Positions 15,884 to 23,728 of a DNA stretch of 64,000 nucleotides are shown one piece after another. A model generated the notes under the pieces. It saw nothing but the letters and a program-made list of their open reading frames with translations, was not told the origin of the DNA and ran no database searches. The position numbers were made by a program, and so were the translations under genes. The stretch comes from Syntrophorhabdaceae bacterium. GTDB lineage: Bacteria > Desulfobacterota > Syntrophorhabdia > Syntrophorhabdales > Syntrophorhabdaceae. The stretch covers positions 1-64,000 of the forward strand of contig DATKMQ010000055.1 in NCBI GenBank assembly GCA_035541755.1, written 5' to 3'. The first letter of the stretch is position 1, and every line of letters begins with the position of its first letter.

Positions 15884-17230
15884 ATGAAGAATTCAAAAGT
15901 GACCAAGGAAGAACTCATAGCAAATGCAAAGAAACCGGCTCAGGATGCCATGAAAATGCATCCCTACTACAAGGGCAAGATCGAGGTCGTGCCTAAATGT
16001 GTCATCAGAGACATCAATGATTTTGCCATATGGTACACGCCGGGGGTAGCTGAACCGTGCAAAGAAATCCACGCTCATCCCGAGAAGGTTTTTGAATATA
16101 CCAACAAGGCCAATATGGTGGGGATAGTGACGGACGGGACAAGGGTCCTGGGCTTAGGCGATATAGGGCCTCTGGCCGGACTGCCCGTTATGGAGGGGAA
16201 GGCGTTACTCTTTAAGTACCTGGGCGGTGTAGATGCTTTTCCTATCTGCCTCGATACAAAAGACCCCGATGAAATCATACGCACGGTCAAGATCATAGCG
16301 CCTGCTTTTGGAGGCATAAACCTGGAAGATATAGAGAACCCCAAATGCTTCTATGTGCTCGAAAAACTCCGGGCGGAAGCGCCCATTCCCGTTTGGCACG
16401 ACGACCAGCAGGGGACCGCGGCGGTGACCCTTGCAGGACTTATCAATGCCCTGAAGGTTGTCAAAAAGAAGTTGAGTGACGCGAAAATCACCATGATCGG
16501 CATAGGCGCTGCTAACGTGTGTATTGTAAGAATGCTCATTAAGGCGGGGGCGGACCCCAAAAAGATCATTGTTGTGGATAGCAAGGGTATTCTCAACAGA
16601 AAAAGGGATGATATAGAGCCTGCCCGAAAGGAAAAGATAGAGCTCTGTCAGATGACAAACGGTGAGAACAGGGATGGCGGCATCGGCGAAGCCATGAAGG
16701 GCCAGGATGTGGTTATCGCCCTTTCAAAACAAGGCCCTGACGTGATTGAAAAGGCCTGGGTCGCTGGCATGGCGGACAACGCGGTTGTATTTGTGTGCGC
16801 TAACCCCATACCCGAAATGTGGCCATGGGATGCCAAAGAAGCGGGCGCGCGAATAGTTGCCACGGGCAGGAGTGATTTTCCCAATCAGGTCAATAATTCC
16901 ATAGGCTTTCCGGCAATATTCAGAGGTACCCTTGACGTTATGGCGCGGACTATTACGGACGAGATGTGTATTGCCGCCGCCATGGAATTGGCGCGCTGCG
17001 CTGAAGATAAAGGTTTGAGCGAGGACTATCTCCTCCCCACTATGGATGAATGGGAGGTATTCCCCAGGGAAGCAACCGCCGTTGGCAAAAAGGCCATGGA
17101 ACAGAAGGTGGCACGCCTTAATTTGAGTGAAAAAGAACTGTTTGCCATGGCCGAGGCCAAGATAAAAAGGGCGAGAGACGAGGTAGGGCTTCTCATGGAA
17201 AAAGGCATCATCGTTCCCTATTCGGAGTGA
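15884..17230 (+). CDS. NAD(P)-dependent malic enzyme (oxaloacetate-decarboxylating)
   Basis: Malic enzyme of the short bacterial/archaeal type, 448 aa, converting malate to pyruvate and CO2 with NAD(P) reduction. Visible motifs: YTPGVAEPC (about residue 50), the catalytic Lys region LFKYLGGVDAFPICLDT, the metal site NLEDIENPKCF and VWHDDQQGTAAVTLAG (about 170-187), and the dinucleotide fold IGIGAANVCIVRM. There is no phosphotransacetylase-like domain, so this is not full-length MaeB. The fumarase genes start 3 bases later, suggesting a fumarate-malate-pyruvate module. Ribosome site AGGAG. Confidence 0.93.
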   Translation: MKNSKVTKEELIANAKKPAQDAMKMHPYYKGKIEVVPKCVIRDINDFAIWYTPGVAEPCKEIHAHPEKVFEYTNKANMVGIVTDGTRVLGLGDIGPLAGLPVMEGKALLFKYLGGVDAFPICLDTKDPDEIIRTVKIIAPAFGGINLEDIENPKCFYVLEKLRAEAPIPVWHDDQQGTAAVTLAGLINALKVVKKKLSDAKITMIGIGAANVCIVRMLIKAGADPKKIIVVDSKGILNRKRDDIEPARKEKIELCQMTNGENRDGGIGEAMKGQDVVIALSKQGPDVIEKAWVAGMADNAVVFVCANPIPEMWPWDAKEAGARIVATGRSDFPNQVNNSIGFPAIFRGTLDVMARTITDEMCIAAAMELARCAEDKGLSEDYLLPTMDEWEVFPREATAVGKKAMEQKVARLNLSEKELFAMAEAKIKRARDEVGLLMEKGIIVPYSE

Positions 17231-17233
17231 ACC

Positions 17234-18073
17234 ATGCGGGAGATTGACAGTGAAAAGATCATCTCAGCCGTAGAAGCCCTGTTTATCGACGCCAATATTA
17301 ACCTGTCGCAGGGTATTCTGGACGCTATAGGCGATGCCGTTGAACGGGAGGAATCTCCCCAGGGAAAAGAAGTCTTGAGAGAGCTGCTCCACAACGCCGA
17401 GATCGCGGGAGCAGAAAAACTCCCTGTGTGCCAGGACACTGGCTTGGCCGTCACGTTTGTCGAGTTGGGACAAGATGTGCATATTACCGGTGGAAGCCTT
17501 TCCGACGCCGTTACCGAGGGAGCGAGGAGGGCCTACCGGAAAGGATATCTGCGAAAATCCTGTTGCCATCCACTCACAAGGAAGAATACGGGAGACAATA
17601 CACCTCCTATTATACATATGAAAATCGTCCCCGGTGACGCGATAAAGATTACCGCCATGCCCAAGGGTGGTGGAAGTGAGAACTACGGTGAAGTGCGGAT
17701 GTTAACCCCTGCGGAGGGGAAGGAAGGTATTAGAAGATTCGCCCTCGAAATGGTCGAAAAGGGGGGACCGAATCCCTGTCCGCCGATCATAGTGGGCGTG
17801 GGTATCGGCGGTAATCTGGAGACAGCGGCCGGGCTTTCAAAGCAGGCGTTGATGCGACCTTTGGGCATAAGGCACGAGGAAAGCGACATTGCCGCTCTCG
17901 AGATGGAGATCCTTCACGATATAAATAGGACAGGGATTGGACCTCAGGGTTACGGGGGAACGGTAACCGCGCTGGAGGTCCATGTCGAGATCATGCCGTG
18001 TCACATAGCATCCCTCCCGGTTGCCGTAAACATACAATGCCATGCACATCGGTTGAAAGAGATCGTACTGTAG
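17234..18073 (+). CDS. Fumarate hydratase class I, alpha subunit
   Basis: Alpha subunit of a two-subunit, oxygen-sensitive 4Fe-4S fumarase (FumA/TtdA N-terminal family), 279 aa. Cluster cysteines are probably those in LPVCQDTGL (about 62), RKSCCHPLTRKNTGDN (about 112) and NPCPPIIVGVGIGG (about 182). It interconverts fumarate and malate with the beta subunit encoded 55 bases downstream. The class I type fits an anaerobe. L-tartrate dehydratase is a possible alternative, but the malic enzyme next door favours fumarase. Confidence 0.92.
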   Translation: MREIDSEKIISAVEALFIDANINLSQGILDAIGDAVEREESPQGKEVLRELLHNAEIAGAEKLPVCQDTGLAVTFVELGQDVHITGGSLSDAVTEGARRAYRKGYLRKSCCHPLTRKNTGDNTPPIIHMKIVPGDAIKITAMPKGGGSENYGEVRMLTPAEGKEGIRRFALEMVEKGGPNPCPPIIVGVGIGGNLETAAGLSKQALMRPLGIRHEESDIAALEMEILHDINRTGIGPQGYGGTVTALEVHVEIMPCHIASLPVAVNIQCHAHRLKEIVL

Positions 18074-18128
18074 GTACTGTTTATTTACGAATAAGCCGCG
18101 TAGGCAGGCTTCTTTGGCGGGGTAAATT

Positions 18129-18680
18129 GTGGATATAAAAAAGATTAACGCTCCTCTCAGCGATCAGGTTACAAGGGAACTTACAACCGGTGAAAAGGTG
18201 CTTTTGAGTGGTTATATTTATACGGCACGGGATACGGCCCACAAAAGGTTCATGGAGGTCCTGAAGTCAGGCGAAAAGCTGCCTTTTGAGACAAAGGGCC
18301 AGGTCATTTACTATTGTGGACCCTCGCCGGCTGCCCCGGGAAGGGTCATCGGGGCGTGCGGTCCCACGACCAGCTCGAGAATGGATGTGTATACGCCCCA
18401 ACTGCTGGCGCTCGGTTTAAAAGGCATGATCGGTAAGGGAAAACGTTCGCCTGCGGTGAGAGAGGCGTTAAAGAAGTTTCAGGCGGTCTATTTCGGGGCG
18501 ACGGGTGGGGCAGGCGCTCTTCTGGCTCAACATGTTATCTCCTCGGAGGTCGTAGCCTATGAAGATCTTGGGCCCGAGGCCGTTCTCAAACTGGGGGTTA
18601 GAGACATGCCGCTTTTTGTCATAAATGATATCTATGGCAATGACCTTTATGAGCAAGGTATGGAGCGATACCGCAAATGA
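18129..18680 (+). CDS. Fumarate hydratase class I, beta subunit
   Basis: Beta subunit of the two-part class I fumarase (C-terminal FumA-like domain), 183 aa. Start GTG. Landmarks: LLSGYIYTARDTAHKR (about 25-40), YCGPSPAAPGRVIGACGPTTSSRMD (abbreviated; about 60-84), a KG-x-GKG segment, and YFGATGGAGALLA (about 117-129). It completes the active site with the alpha subunit at 17234-18073. Confidence 0.92.
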   Translation: MDIKKINAPLSDQVTRELTTGEKVLLSGYIYTARDTAHKRFMEVLKSGEKLPFETKGQVIYYCGPSPAAPGRVIGACGPTTSSRMDVYTPQLLALGLKGMIGKGKRSPAVREALKKFQAVYFGATGGAGALLAQHVISSEVVAYEDLGPEAVLKLGVRDMPLFVINDIYGNDLYEQGMERYRK

Positions 18681-18747
18681 AATATCGTTTTCTTTTGACT
18701 TTTCATGACAAATAGCTTAAAAGAAAAAAAATTCACGAGGGATGATG

Positions 18748-19839
18748 ATGCGGGAAATTCGTGTTGCTGTGACAGGCATCGGTAACTGTGCAAGTTCGCT
18801 CATTCAAGGGCTTCACTATTACGCAGGCAGACAGAAGGAAATGATAGGCCTCATGCACTACGATATCTGTGGGTACAAACCGGCGGATATCAGAATCGTC
18901 GCTGCCTTCGACGTGGACAAGAGAAAAGTCGGAAAACCCCTTGAACAGGCAATCTTTTCTTCACCCAATTGCACAAAAACCATCACGAAAGATATCCCGC
19001 GGTCAAACGTGACGGTATCGATGGGGCACGTTCTTGACGGTGTCTCGCCTCACATGAAAGAGTATCCTCCGGAACGTACCTTCATCGTTTCTAAAGATAG
19101 TCCCTGCGACGTGGTAAAAACGCTTAAGGAGAGACAGGTTGAGATTCTTATTAATTATCTGCCTGTGGGCTCTGAAAAAGCGGCCCGGTATTACGCCCAG
19201 TGTTGTCTCGAAAGCGGCGTTAGCTTCGTAAACTGCATCCCCGTATTTATCGCATCGGACAAGGAATGGGCAAACAAATTCAAGCAGAAGAAGATTCCTG
19301 TTATCGGTGATGACGTGAAGTCTCAGATTGGTGCCACAATTATTCACAGGACCCTTACAAAGCTGTTCAGCGACAGAGGCGTCACCATCGACAGGACATA
19401 TCAGTTGAATACCGGTGGGAACACAGATTTTCTCAATATGCTGAACAGAGATCGTCTCGTTTCCAAAAAGATTTCCAAGACTGAGGCCGTCCAATCGATG
19501 CTCGACATGCCCCTGCTTCCCGAGAATATTCATATCGGCCCCTCAGACTACGTGCCATGGCAAAAGGACAATAAAGTCTGCTTCATGCGTCTGGAGGGCA
19601 GAATTTTCGGCGATATACCGATCGATCTTGAGCTACGACTCTCCGTAGAAGATTCCCCTAACAGCGCCGGATGTATGATTGACGCCATCAGATGCTGCAA
19701 GGTTGCTCGCGACAGACGCGTAGGCGGCGTTCTTGAATCAATATCCGCTTATACCATGAAACATCCTATCCATCAGTACCCTGACGAGATTGCCCGCACC
19801 ATGGTGGAGCAGTTCATACGAGGCGAGAGAGAAAGATAG
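18748..19839 (+). CDS. Inositol-3-phosphate synthase
   Basis: Myo-inositol-1(3)-phosphate synthase family, 363 aa, turning glucose 6-phosphate into inositol 3-phosphate with bound NAD. The NAD motif VAVTGIGNCASSLIQGL is at the N-terminus, with IGDDVKSQIGATIIHR (about 190) and NTGGNTDFLNM (about 222) as the family signatures. Three ATG codons in a row (18742, 18745, 18748) follow GAGGG; the third gives the best spacing. A CDP-alcohol phosphatidyltransferase follows, so the product probably goes into an inositol phospholipid, uncommon outside Actinobacteria and archaea. Confidence 0.92.
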   Translation: MREIRVAVTGIGNCASSLIQGLHYYAGRQKEMIGLMHYDICGYKPADIRIVAAFDVDKRKVGKPLEQAIFSSPNCTKTITKDIPRSNVTVSMGHVLDGVSPHMKEYPPERTFIVSKDSPCDVVKTLKERQVEILINYLPVGSEKAARYYAQCCLESGVSFVNCIPVFIASDKEWANKFKQKKIPVIGDDVKSQIGATIIHRTLTKLFSDRGVTIDRTYQLNTGGNTDFLNMLNRDRLVSKKISKTEAVQSMLDMPLLPENIHIGPSDYVPWQKDNKVCFMRLEGRIFGDIPIDLELRLSVEDSPNSAGCMIDAIRCCKVARDRRVGGVLESISAYTMKHPIHQYPDEIARTMVEQFIRGERER

Positions 19840-19999
19840 ACCCGTTTTGGGACCCTCGATATTAAGAGTAGCTGGCAGGATGATGCTTTCTCGCGGGTGA
19901 GTCTGTTCATGAACGATTCGATGTGCGAATAAACCGGAGCGACGACCCTATCATTAAGCAAATTCAAGGAGCGTGAAGGTATGTGCGTGCGAACCCTTT
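19840..19999 (+). other. Intergenic leader between inositol-phosphate synthase and the phosphatidyltransferase
   Basis: No gene seen. Palindromic snippets occur (GTTCATGAAC near 19906, then the CTCATTCATGAG units of the repeat). The 315-base gap to the next gene is long for two genes likely to act in one pathway and is mostly made of repeat. Confidence 0.4.
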
Positions 20000-20165
20000 A
20001 GCTCATTCATGAGCGAGAAGGGGTGGCCGGGTACCCGCTTGCGGGTGTAGCTTCGCTGATGGAGGGGGCGACGTGAGCCCCAGGACGTAGATAGACAGCT
20101 CATTCATGAGCGAGAAGGGGTGGCTCCGACAGCTTCGCTGATGGAGGGGGCGACGTGAGCCCCAG
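20000..20165 (+). repeat. Two-copy direct repeat carrying the ribosome site and start codon
   Basis: Two copies, at 20000-20083 and 20097-20165. Each has the 27-base block AGCTCATTCATGAGCGAG... and the 35-base block AGCTTCGCTGATGGAGG... ending in GTGAGCCCCAG. Copy 1 holds an extra 15 bases between them with the hairpin ACCCGC-TT-GCGGGT. Both copies have GGAGGGG and GTG. In copy 1 the GTG opens only a 5-codon frame (20073-20090); in copy 2 it starts the real gene. Confidence 0.85.
20147..20163 (+). promoter_or_regulatory. Hairpin that hides the ribosome site, start codon in its loop
   Basis: GGGGC (20147-20151) pairs with GCCCC (20159-20163) around the loop GACGTGA. The stem takes up most of the Shine-Dalgarno GGAGGGG and the loop holds the GTG start at 20155, so translation may depend on melting of this stem. 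The same hairpin is present in the upstream repeat copy. Confidence 0.5.
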
Positions 20166-20763
20166 AAGAAGGTATTGCCTGATAAGCTTGAAACTCAATC
20201 ATTCTCTTGATCCGCTTATTCTTAAGGTCTACCGTTTTGTCCTGAGGGACAGGAAGGTCAATCCCAATACCCTCACCGTCTGGGGCACGGTTCTTGGATT
20301 TGCTTCATCAATCTGCATCGCTTGCGGATGGTTCTTGTCCGGCGCTCTGCTGCTTCTTATGTCGGGGTTCTTTGATCTGCTCGATGGGGCGCTCGCTCGC
20401 GACACCGATAGCGTCACCAGTTTCGGAGGCTTTCTCGATTCAGTGCTCGACCGCTATACCGATCTCGCTGTGATGGGCGGGATATTCGTGTTCTTTGTCT
20501 TGCACGGTTCCGTGCGCTACTCCGTTGTGACATTCGTGGCAACCATCGGTACCGCCGTCATACCCTACGCGAGGGCAAGGGCAGAAGCGGCTTCTATTCG
20601 ATGCAGGTCAGGTCTGTTGGAGAGACCGGAGCGGGTTATACTCCTACTCGTAGGCCTTTTTTTGCCGCCATTGTTGCCCTCCGTGATTCTGGTTCTGGCT
20701 GTTTTGACTCACGTGACGGTCATTCAACGCATAGTTCATGTGAGAAGAGCGGTCGGCAGATAA
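20155..20763 (+). CDS. CDP-alcohol phosphatidyltransferase (probable phosphatidylinositol-phosphate synthase type)
   Basis: Membrane enzyme of 202 aa with about 5-6 hydrophobic segments. It has the full CDP-alcohol phosphotransferase signature D-G-x2-A-R-x8-G-x3-D-x3-D in DGALARDTDSVTSFGGFLDS followed by VLDRYTD (about residues 77-103). Substrate is inferred from the neighbour: with inositol 3-phosphate synthase upstream, CDP-diacylglycerol plus inositol phosphate to phosphatidylinositol phosphate is most likely; glycerol phosphate remains possible. The GTG start is preceded by GGAGGGG inside a hairpin and lies in the second copy of a repeat. Confidence 0.85.
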   Translation: MSPRRRYCLISLKLNHSLDPLILKVYRFVLRDRKVNPNTLTVWGTVLGFASSICIACGWFLSGALLLLMSGFFDLLDGALARDTDSVTSFGGFLDSVLDRYTDLAVMGGIFVFFVLHGSVRYSVVTFVATIGTAVIPYARARAEAASIRCRSGLLERPERVILLLVGLFLPPLLPSVILVLAVLTHVTVIQRIVHVRRAVGR

Positions 20764-20798
20764 AAAGCCTTTCGGCCTCCTTCTCCCCGCCTTGTTTT

Positions 20799-21863
20799 TC
20801 AGGTTATCATGTTGTGGATTTCTTCTTTGAGGACATTCTTGGCCAGTTCTTTGGATATACCTGTCTTGACCACAGTTCCCTTCTTGAAGAGGATGGCTTT
20901 GTTCGCTCCGAAGGCGATACCGATATCGGCCTCCTTTGCCTCGCCCGGGCCGTTGACCTCGCAGCCCATGATGGCCACATTCAGATAGTCATCAAAGTCG
21001 GTAATCTCCTGTTCGAACTCTTGCACGATGTCCATAAGGTTTCGTGTTTTGCACCTTCCACAGGTGGGACAGGATATGATGTTAATCCCTCTTTTTCTGA
21101 GGCCCATATCACGCAGAATATGATATGCGGCAATAACTTCAAAGACGGGATTACCCGTGAGGGAGACCCTTATGGTGTCGCCGATTCCTTCATACAGGAG
21201 AATGCCAATGCCGATCGCAGACTTGATGGCCCCGGAAAATATAGGTCCCGCCTCGGTAATGCCGACGTGTAGCGGATAATGAGACTGTTTTGCGAATTTC
21301 TTGTAGGCCTCGACGGTTTGGTAAATGTCTGAGGCCTTGAGCGATACCTTGAGTTCCGTCCAACCGGCATCTTCAAAGAGTTTCGTGTAGTAGAGAGCGC
21401 TCTCCACCATTGCATCAGCCGAGGGCTTTTTGTACCGTTTCAGAATCCGTTTCTCGATGGACCCGGTATTCATGCCTATCCTGATGGGTGTTTTTGTATC
21501 CCTCGCCGCGTTGGCCACTTCCTGCACCTTGTGGACATTATTGATCGTGCCGGGGTTGATTCTGACGGCGTCCACACCAAGTTCCATTGCCCTGAGTGCT
21601 ATTTTATGATTGAAATGAACATCCCCAATAATCGGTATGTCCACCTCTTTCTTCAAGAAAGGAATGATCTTGCAGGTTTCTTCCTGGGGCAGGGCAATTC
21701 GTACGAGCTCGCATCCGGCCTTCTTTAGCTCTCTCGTCTGGCTAAGCGTAGCCTGGAAATCCTCCGGATCGGTCTTCAACATGGACTGGACAACGATCGG
21801 ACTGTCTCCGCCCACGAACACGTTGCCTACCTTGATCTTCTTTGTTCGTTTTCTTTTTGTCAT
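20799..21863 (-). CDS. ispG: 4-hydroxy-3-methylbut-2-enyl diphosphate synthase
   Basis: IspG (GcpE) of the MEP isoprenoid pathway, about 354 aa from the ATG at 21863; it reduces ME-cPP to HMBPP with a 4Fe-4S cluster. Motifs: KVGNVFVGGDSPIVVQSM at the N-terminus, RINPGTINN (about 110), ISCPTCGRC (two cluster Cys, about 255) and MGCEVNGPGEAKEADIG (third Cys and the essential Glu, about 295). The frame opens upstream to a GTG at 21938, but the added 25 residues do not look like the family and no start has a good ribosome site. Confidence 0.93.
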   Translation of the reverse strand: MTKRKRTKKIKVGNVFVGGDSPIVVQSMLKTDPEDFQATLSQTRELKKAGCELVRIALPQEETCKIIPFLKKEVDIPIIGDVHFNHKIALRAMELGVDAVRINPGTINNVHKVQEVANAARDTKTPIRIGMNTGSIEKRILKRYKKPSADAMVESALYYTKLFEDAGWTELKVSLKASDIYQTVEAYKKFAKQSHYPLHVGITEAGPIFSGAIKSAIGIGILLYEGIGDTIRVSLTGNPVFEVIAAYHILRDMGLRKRGINIISCPTCGRCKTRNLMDIVQEFEQEITDFDDYLNVAIMGCEVNGPGEAKEADIGIAFGANKAILFKKGTVVKTGISKELAKNVLKEEIHNMIT

Positions 21864-21955
21864 AGCACGGTGTGGCCGGTTACTGGATGCCCCTATCATA
21901 ACTGGCTTTGTCGCCCTTGTCAATGATCGCTTTTTCACGAGCGTGATTTATTTTG

Positions 21956-21985
21956 TTGAATGATCTCGAATAATTCTTGTATATT
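21956..21985 (+). promoter_or_regulatory. Sigma70 promoter of the TerC-like gene
   Basis: TTGAAT (21956-21961), 18-nt spacer, TATATT (21980-21985), about 65 bases before the GTG start at 22052. The leader has AAAGGGGG as the ribosome site. I see no match to the manganese-sensing yybP-ykoY RNA. Confidence 0.5.
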
Positions 21986-22051
21986 AGTTCAGCGTGCTTT
22001 GCTGGTGGTCGACAGCTTTGATCGACAAAAAACTAAAAGGGGGTAAACAGA

Positions 22052-22780
22052 GTGGACTTAGGCATACTGGGACAAATTCATTTTACCTTAGAGTATCTCC
22101 TCGCCTTCTTAAGCATCATTGTGATCAATCTTATCCTTTCCGGTGACAACGCCGTTGTTATTGCCATGGCTGTGAGGACGCTGCCTCATAAGCAGCGCAT
22201 GAAAGGTATATTCTTTGGAGCCGCCGCCGCGGTCGTGCTGAGGATCGTGCTCACCTTCTTCGTGATGAAGCTCTTGAATATCAGTTTCCTCAAATTTGTC
22301 GGCGGGTCTGTGATCCTCTGGATCGCGGTCAAGCTGTTTATCGAAGGGGCAGGAGGGGAAGAAGTAAAACAGGAAGCCAAATCAATCGTGCAGGCGGTAT
22401 GGGTCATTCTTGTAGCCGACATTACCATGTCCATAGACAATATCCTCGCAGTGGCGGGGGCGGCTAAGGGTAACCTGTTTCTCCTTATTGTGGGGCTTAC
22501 TATCAGCATCTTCTTTGTCGTTTTTGCGAGTAACATTCTTGCCATGCTCATGGACAAATACCCCGTTATTGTCTATTTCGGCGCCGCCATTCTCGGAAAA
22601 GTCGGCGGGGAAATGATAATCGGTGACGCCTACGTGGTGAGCCTGATCCATCCTTCGCAGTGGCTCGTCTATGGCGTTGAAGCGTTTTTCGCCGCCATGG
22701 TTATTGTGGTAGGCAAATTATGGTTGCGATGGAAGCTTGCCAAAGAGGAACGGAAAGAAAAGCTCGTTTCTCATAACTAA
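22052..22780 (+). CDS. TerC/YjbE-family integral membrane protein
   Basis: Membrane protein of 242 aa with about seven helices, of the TerC superfamily (YjbE-type). Conserved acidic membrane residues lie in INLILSGDNAVVIAMA (about 28-43) and VADITMSIDNILAVAGA (about 118-134), the family metal-site motifs. Relatives export manganese or take part in metal loading of secreted proteins; which applies here is unknown. Start GTG with an AAAGGGGGT ribosome site. A basic cytoplasmic tail ends the protein. Confidence 0.85.
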   Translation: MDLGILGQIHFTLEYLLAFLSIIVINLILSGDNAVVIAMAVRTLPHKQRMKGIFFGAAAAVVLRIVLTFFVMKLLNISFLKFVGGSVILWIAVKLFIEGAGGEEVKQEAKSIVQAVWVILVADITMSIDNILAVAGAAKGNLFLLIVGLTISIFFVVFASNILAMLMDKYPVIVYFGAAILGKVGGEMIIGDAYVVSLIHPSQWLVYGVEAFFAAMVIVVGKLWLRWKLAKEERKEKLVSHN

Positions 22781-22800
22781 CGCACACTGAGGAGGTTACT

Positions 22801-23619
22801 ATGGCAATTCTGACAATATCCCGTCAAATGGGAAGCGAAGGTTTGCAAATTGGGAAAACCGTGGCCGAGCAAATAGGGTACGATTTCTTCGATAAAGAAA
22901 AGATTCTTGACCAGTTGAAACAGGACGGCCCGCTGTGGGAGGAAACAGGAAGAGAACTTGATGAACGCAACCCCTCGCTCTGGGAAAAATATGAATGGCA
23001 ATACAGAGGTCTCATCGCCCTTGAACAAAGCCACATACTCGATTGTGCGCTTAGGGACAGGGTCGTTATCATAGGCAGGGGAGGGAATTTCCTTCTCGAA
23101 GGCATCCCTTATGCGTTAAGAACACTCGTCGTCGCACCGATGGAGGTGAGACTCAAGAGGGTCACTGAGGAGAAGACATGCGCTGATTTCATCTGTATAG
23201 ACCCGAAACTGGCGCATAGTATACTTGAAAAGGCGGACAGGGAAAGCGACGAACTGATGCACTCCGAGTTCGGCAAGCGCTGGGATGACCCGAGCGGCTA
23301 TGACGTGATATTCAATTTAGAAACGCTGAGTGTGGAAGAGGTAGCCGCGACGCTCAAGGCCATGCTCGCAAGAAGGGATGCGTTCAAGAATACACAGGCC
23401 GAGAGCGAGCTAAAGAAGCGTGCCGTTGCCGCGAAGATAAATGCAGCGATTCTTACGAATCCTGCCGTCTCAATTCCGACCCTCGAGGTAATGAATGTCG
23501 ATGAGGGGATACTCTTGCGCGGCCTTGTCCATAACGCAAAAGAGCATAAGCTCATCGAAGATCAGGCCAAGAAACTTGCCGGGAATGTTCCTGTCAAGTG
23601 CGAGTTGCACTACCGGTAA
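22801..23619 (+). CDS. Cytidylate-kinase-like protein with C-terminal BON-like domain
   Basis: Protein of 272 aa. Residues 1-195 match the cytidylate-kinase-like family: ILTISRQMGSEGLQIGK with a relaxed P-loop, YDFFDKEKILDQL, VVIIGRGGNFLLEG and VVAPMEVRLKRVTE. Residues about 205-272 (KINAAILTNPAVSIPTLEV... then GILLRGLVHNAKEHKLIEDQ) look like a BON domain, a fold usually found in envelope proteins that bind lipid or surfaces. The pairing is unusual for a kinase. No signal peptide. It follows the TerC gene by 20 bases with GAGGAGG, so the two are probably co-transcribed. Confidence 0.75.
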   Translation: MAILTISRQMGSEGLQIGKTVAEQIGYDFFDKEKILDQLKQDGPLWEETGRELDERNPSLWEKYEWQYRGLIALEQSHILDCALRDRVVIIGRGGNFLLEGIPYALRTLVVAPMEVRLKRVTEEKTCADFICIDPKLAHSILEKADRESDELMHSEFGKRWDDPSGYDVIFNLETLSVEEVAATLKAMLARRDAFKNTQAESELKKRAVAAKINAAILTNPAVSIPTLEVMNVDEGILLRGLVHNAKEHKLIEDQAKKLAGNVPVKCELHYR

Positions 23620-23728
23620 GGCGGAACTCTCGAGACCTGAAGGGGCTTATTGCTGTATGGTCTTCAGGGCTCGTTCGGGTAACGTACTGAGAGGACTATC
23701 TGTTGACATAGAGCTTATTCGGGCCATA

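Noticed and set aside
20000-20165. CRISPR or IS end as explanation of the repeat
   Set aside because: Only two copies, unequal spacing, and the repeat contains a used ribosome site and start codon; no cas or transposase genes near.
20601-21272. 223-codon plus-strand frame
   Set aside because: It crosses the end of the phosphatidyltransferase gene and the reverse of ispG; no family features.
21986-22051. Possible manganese riboswitch before the TerC-like gene
   Set aside because: TerC-type genes often have a yybP-ykoY leader, but this leader is short and lacks its conserved loops.
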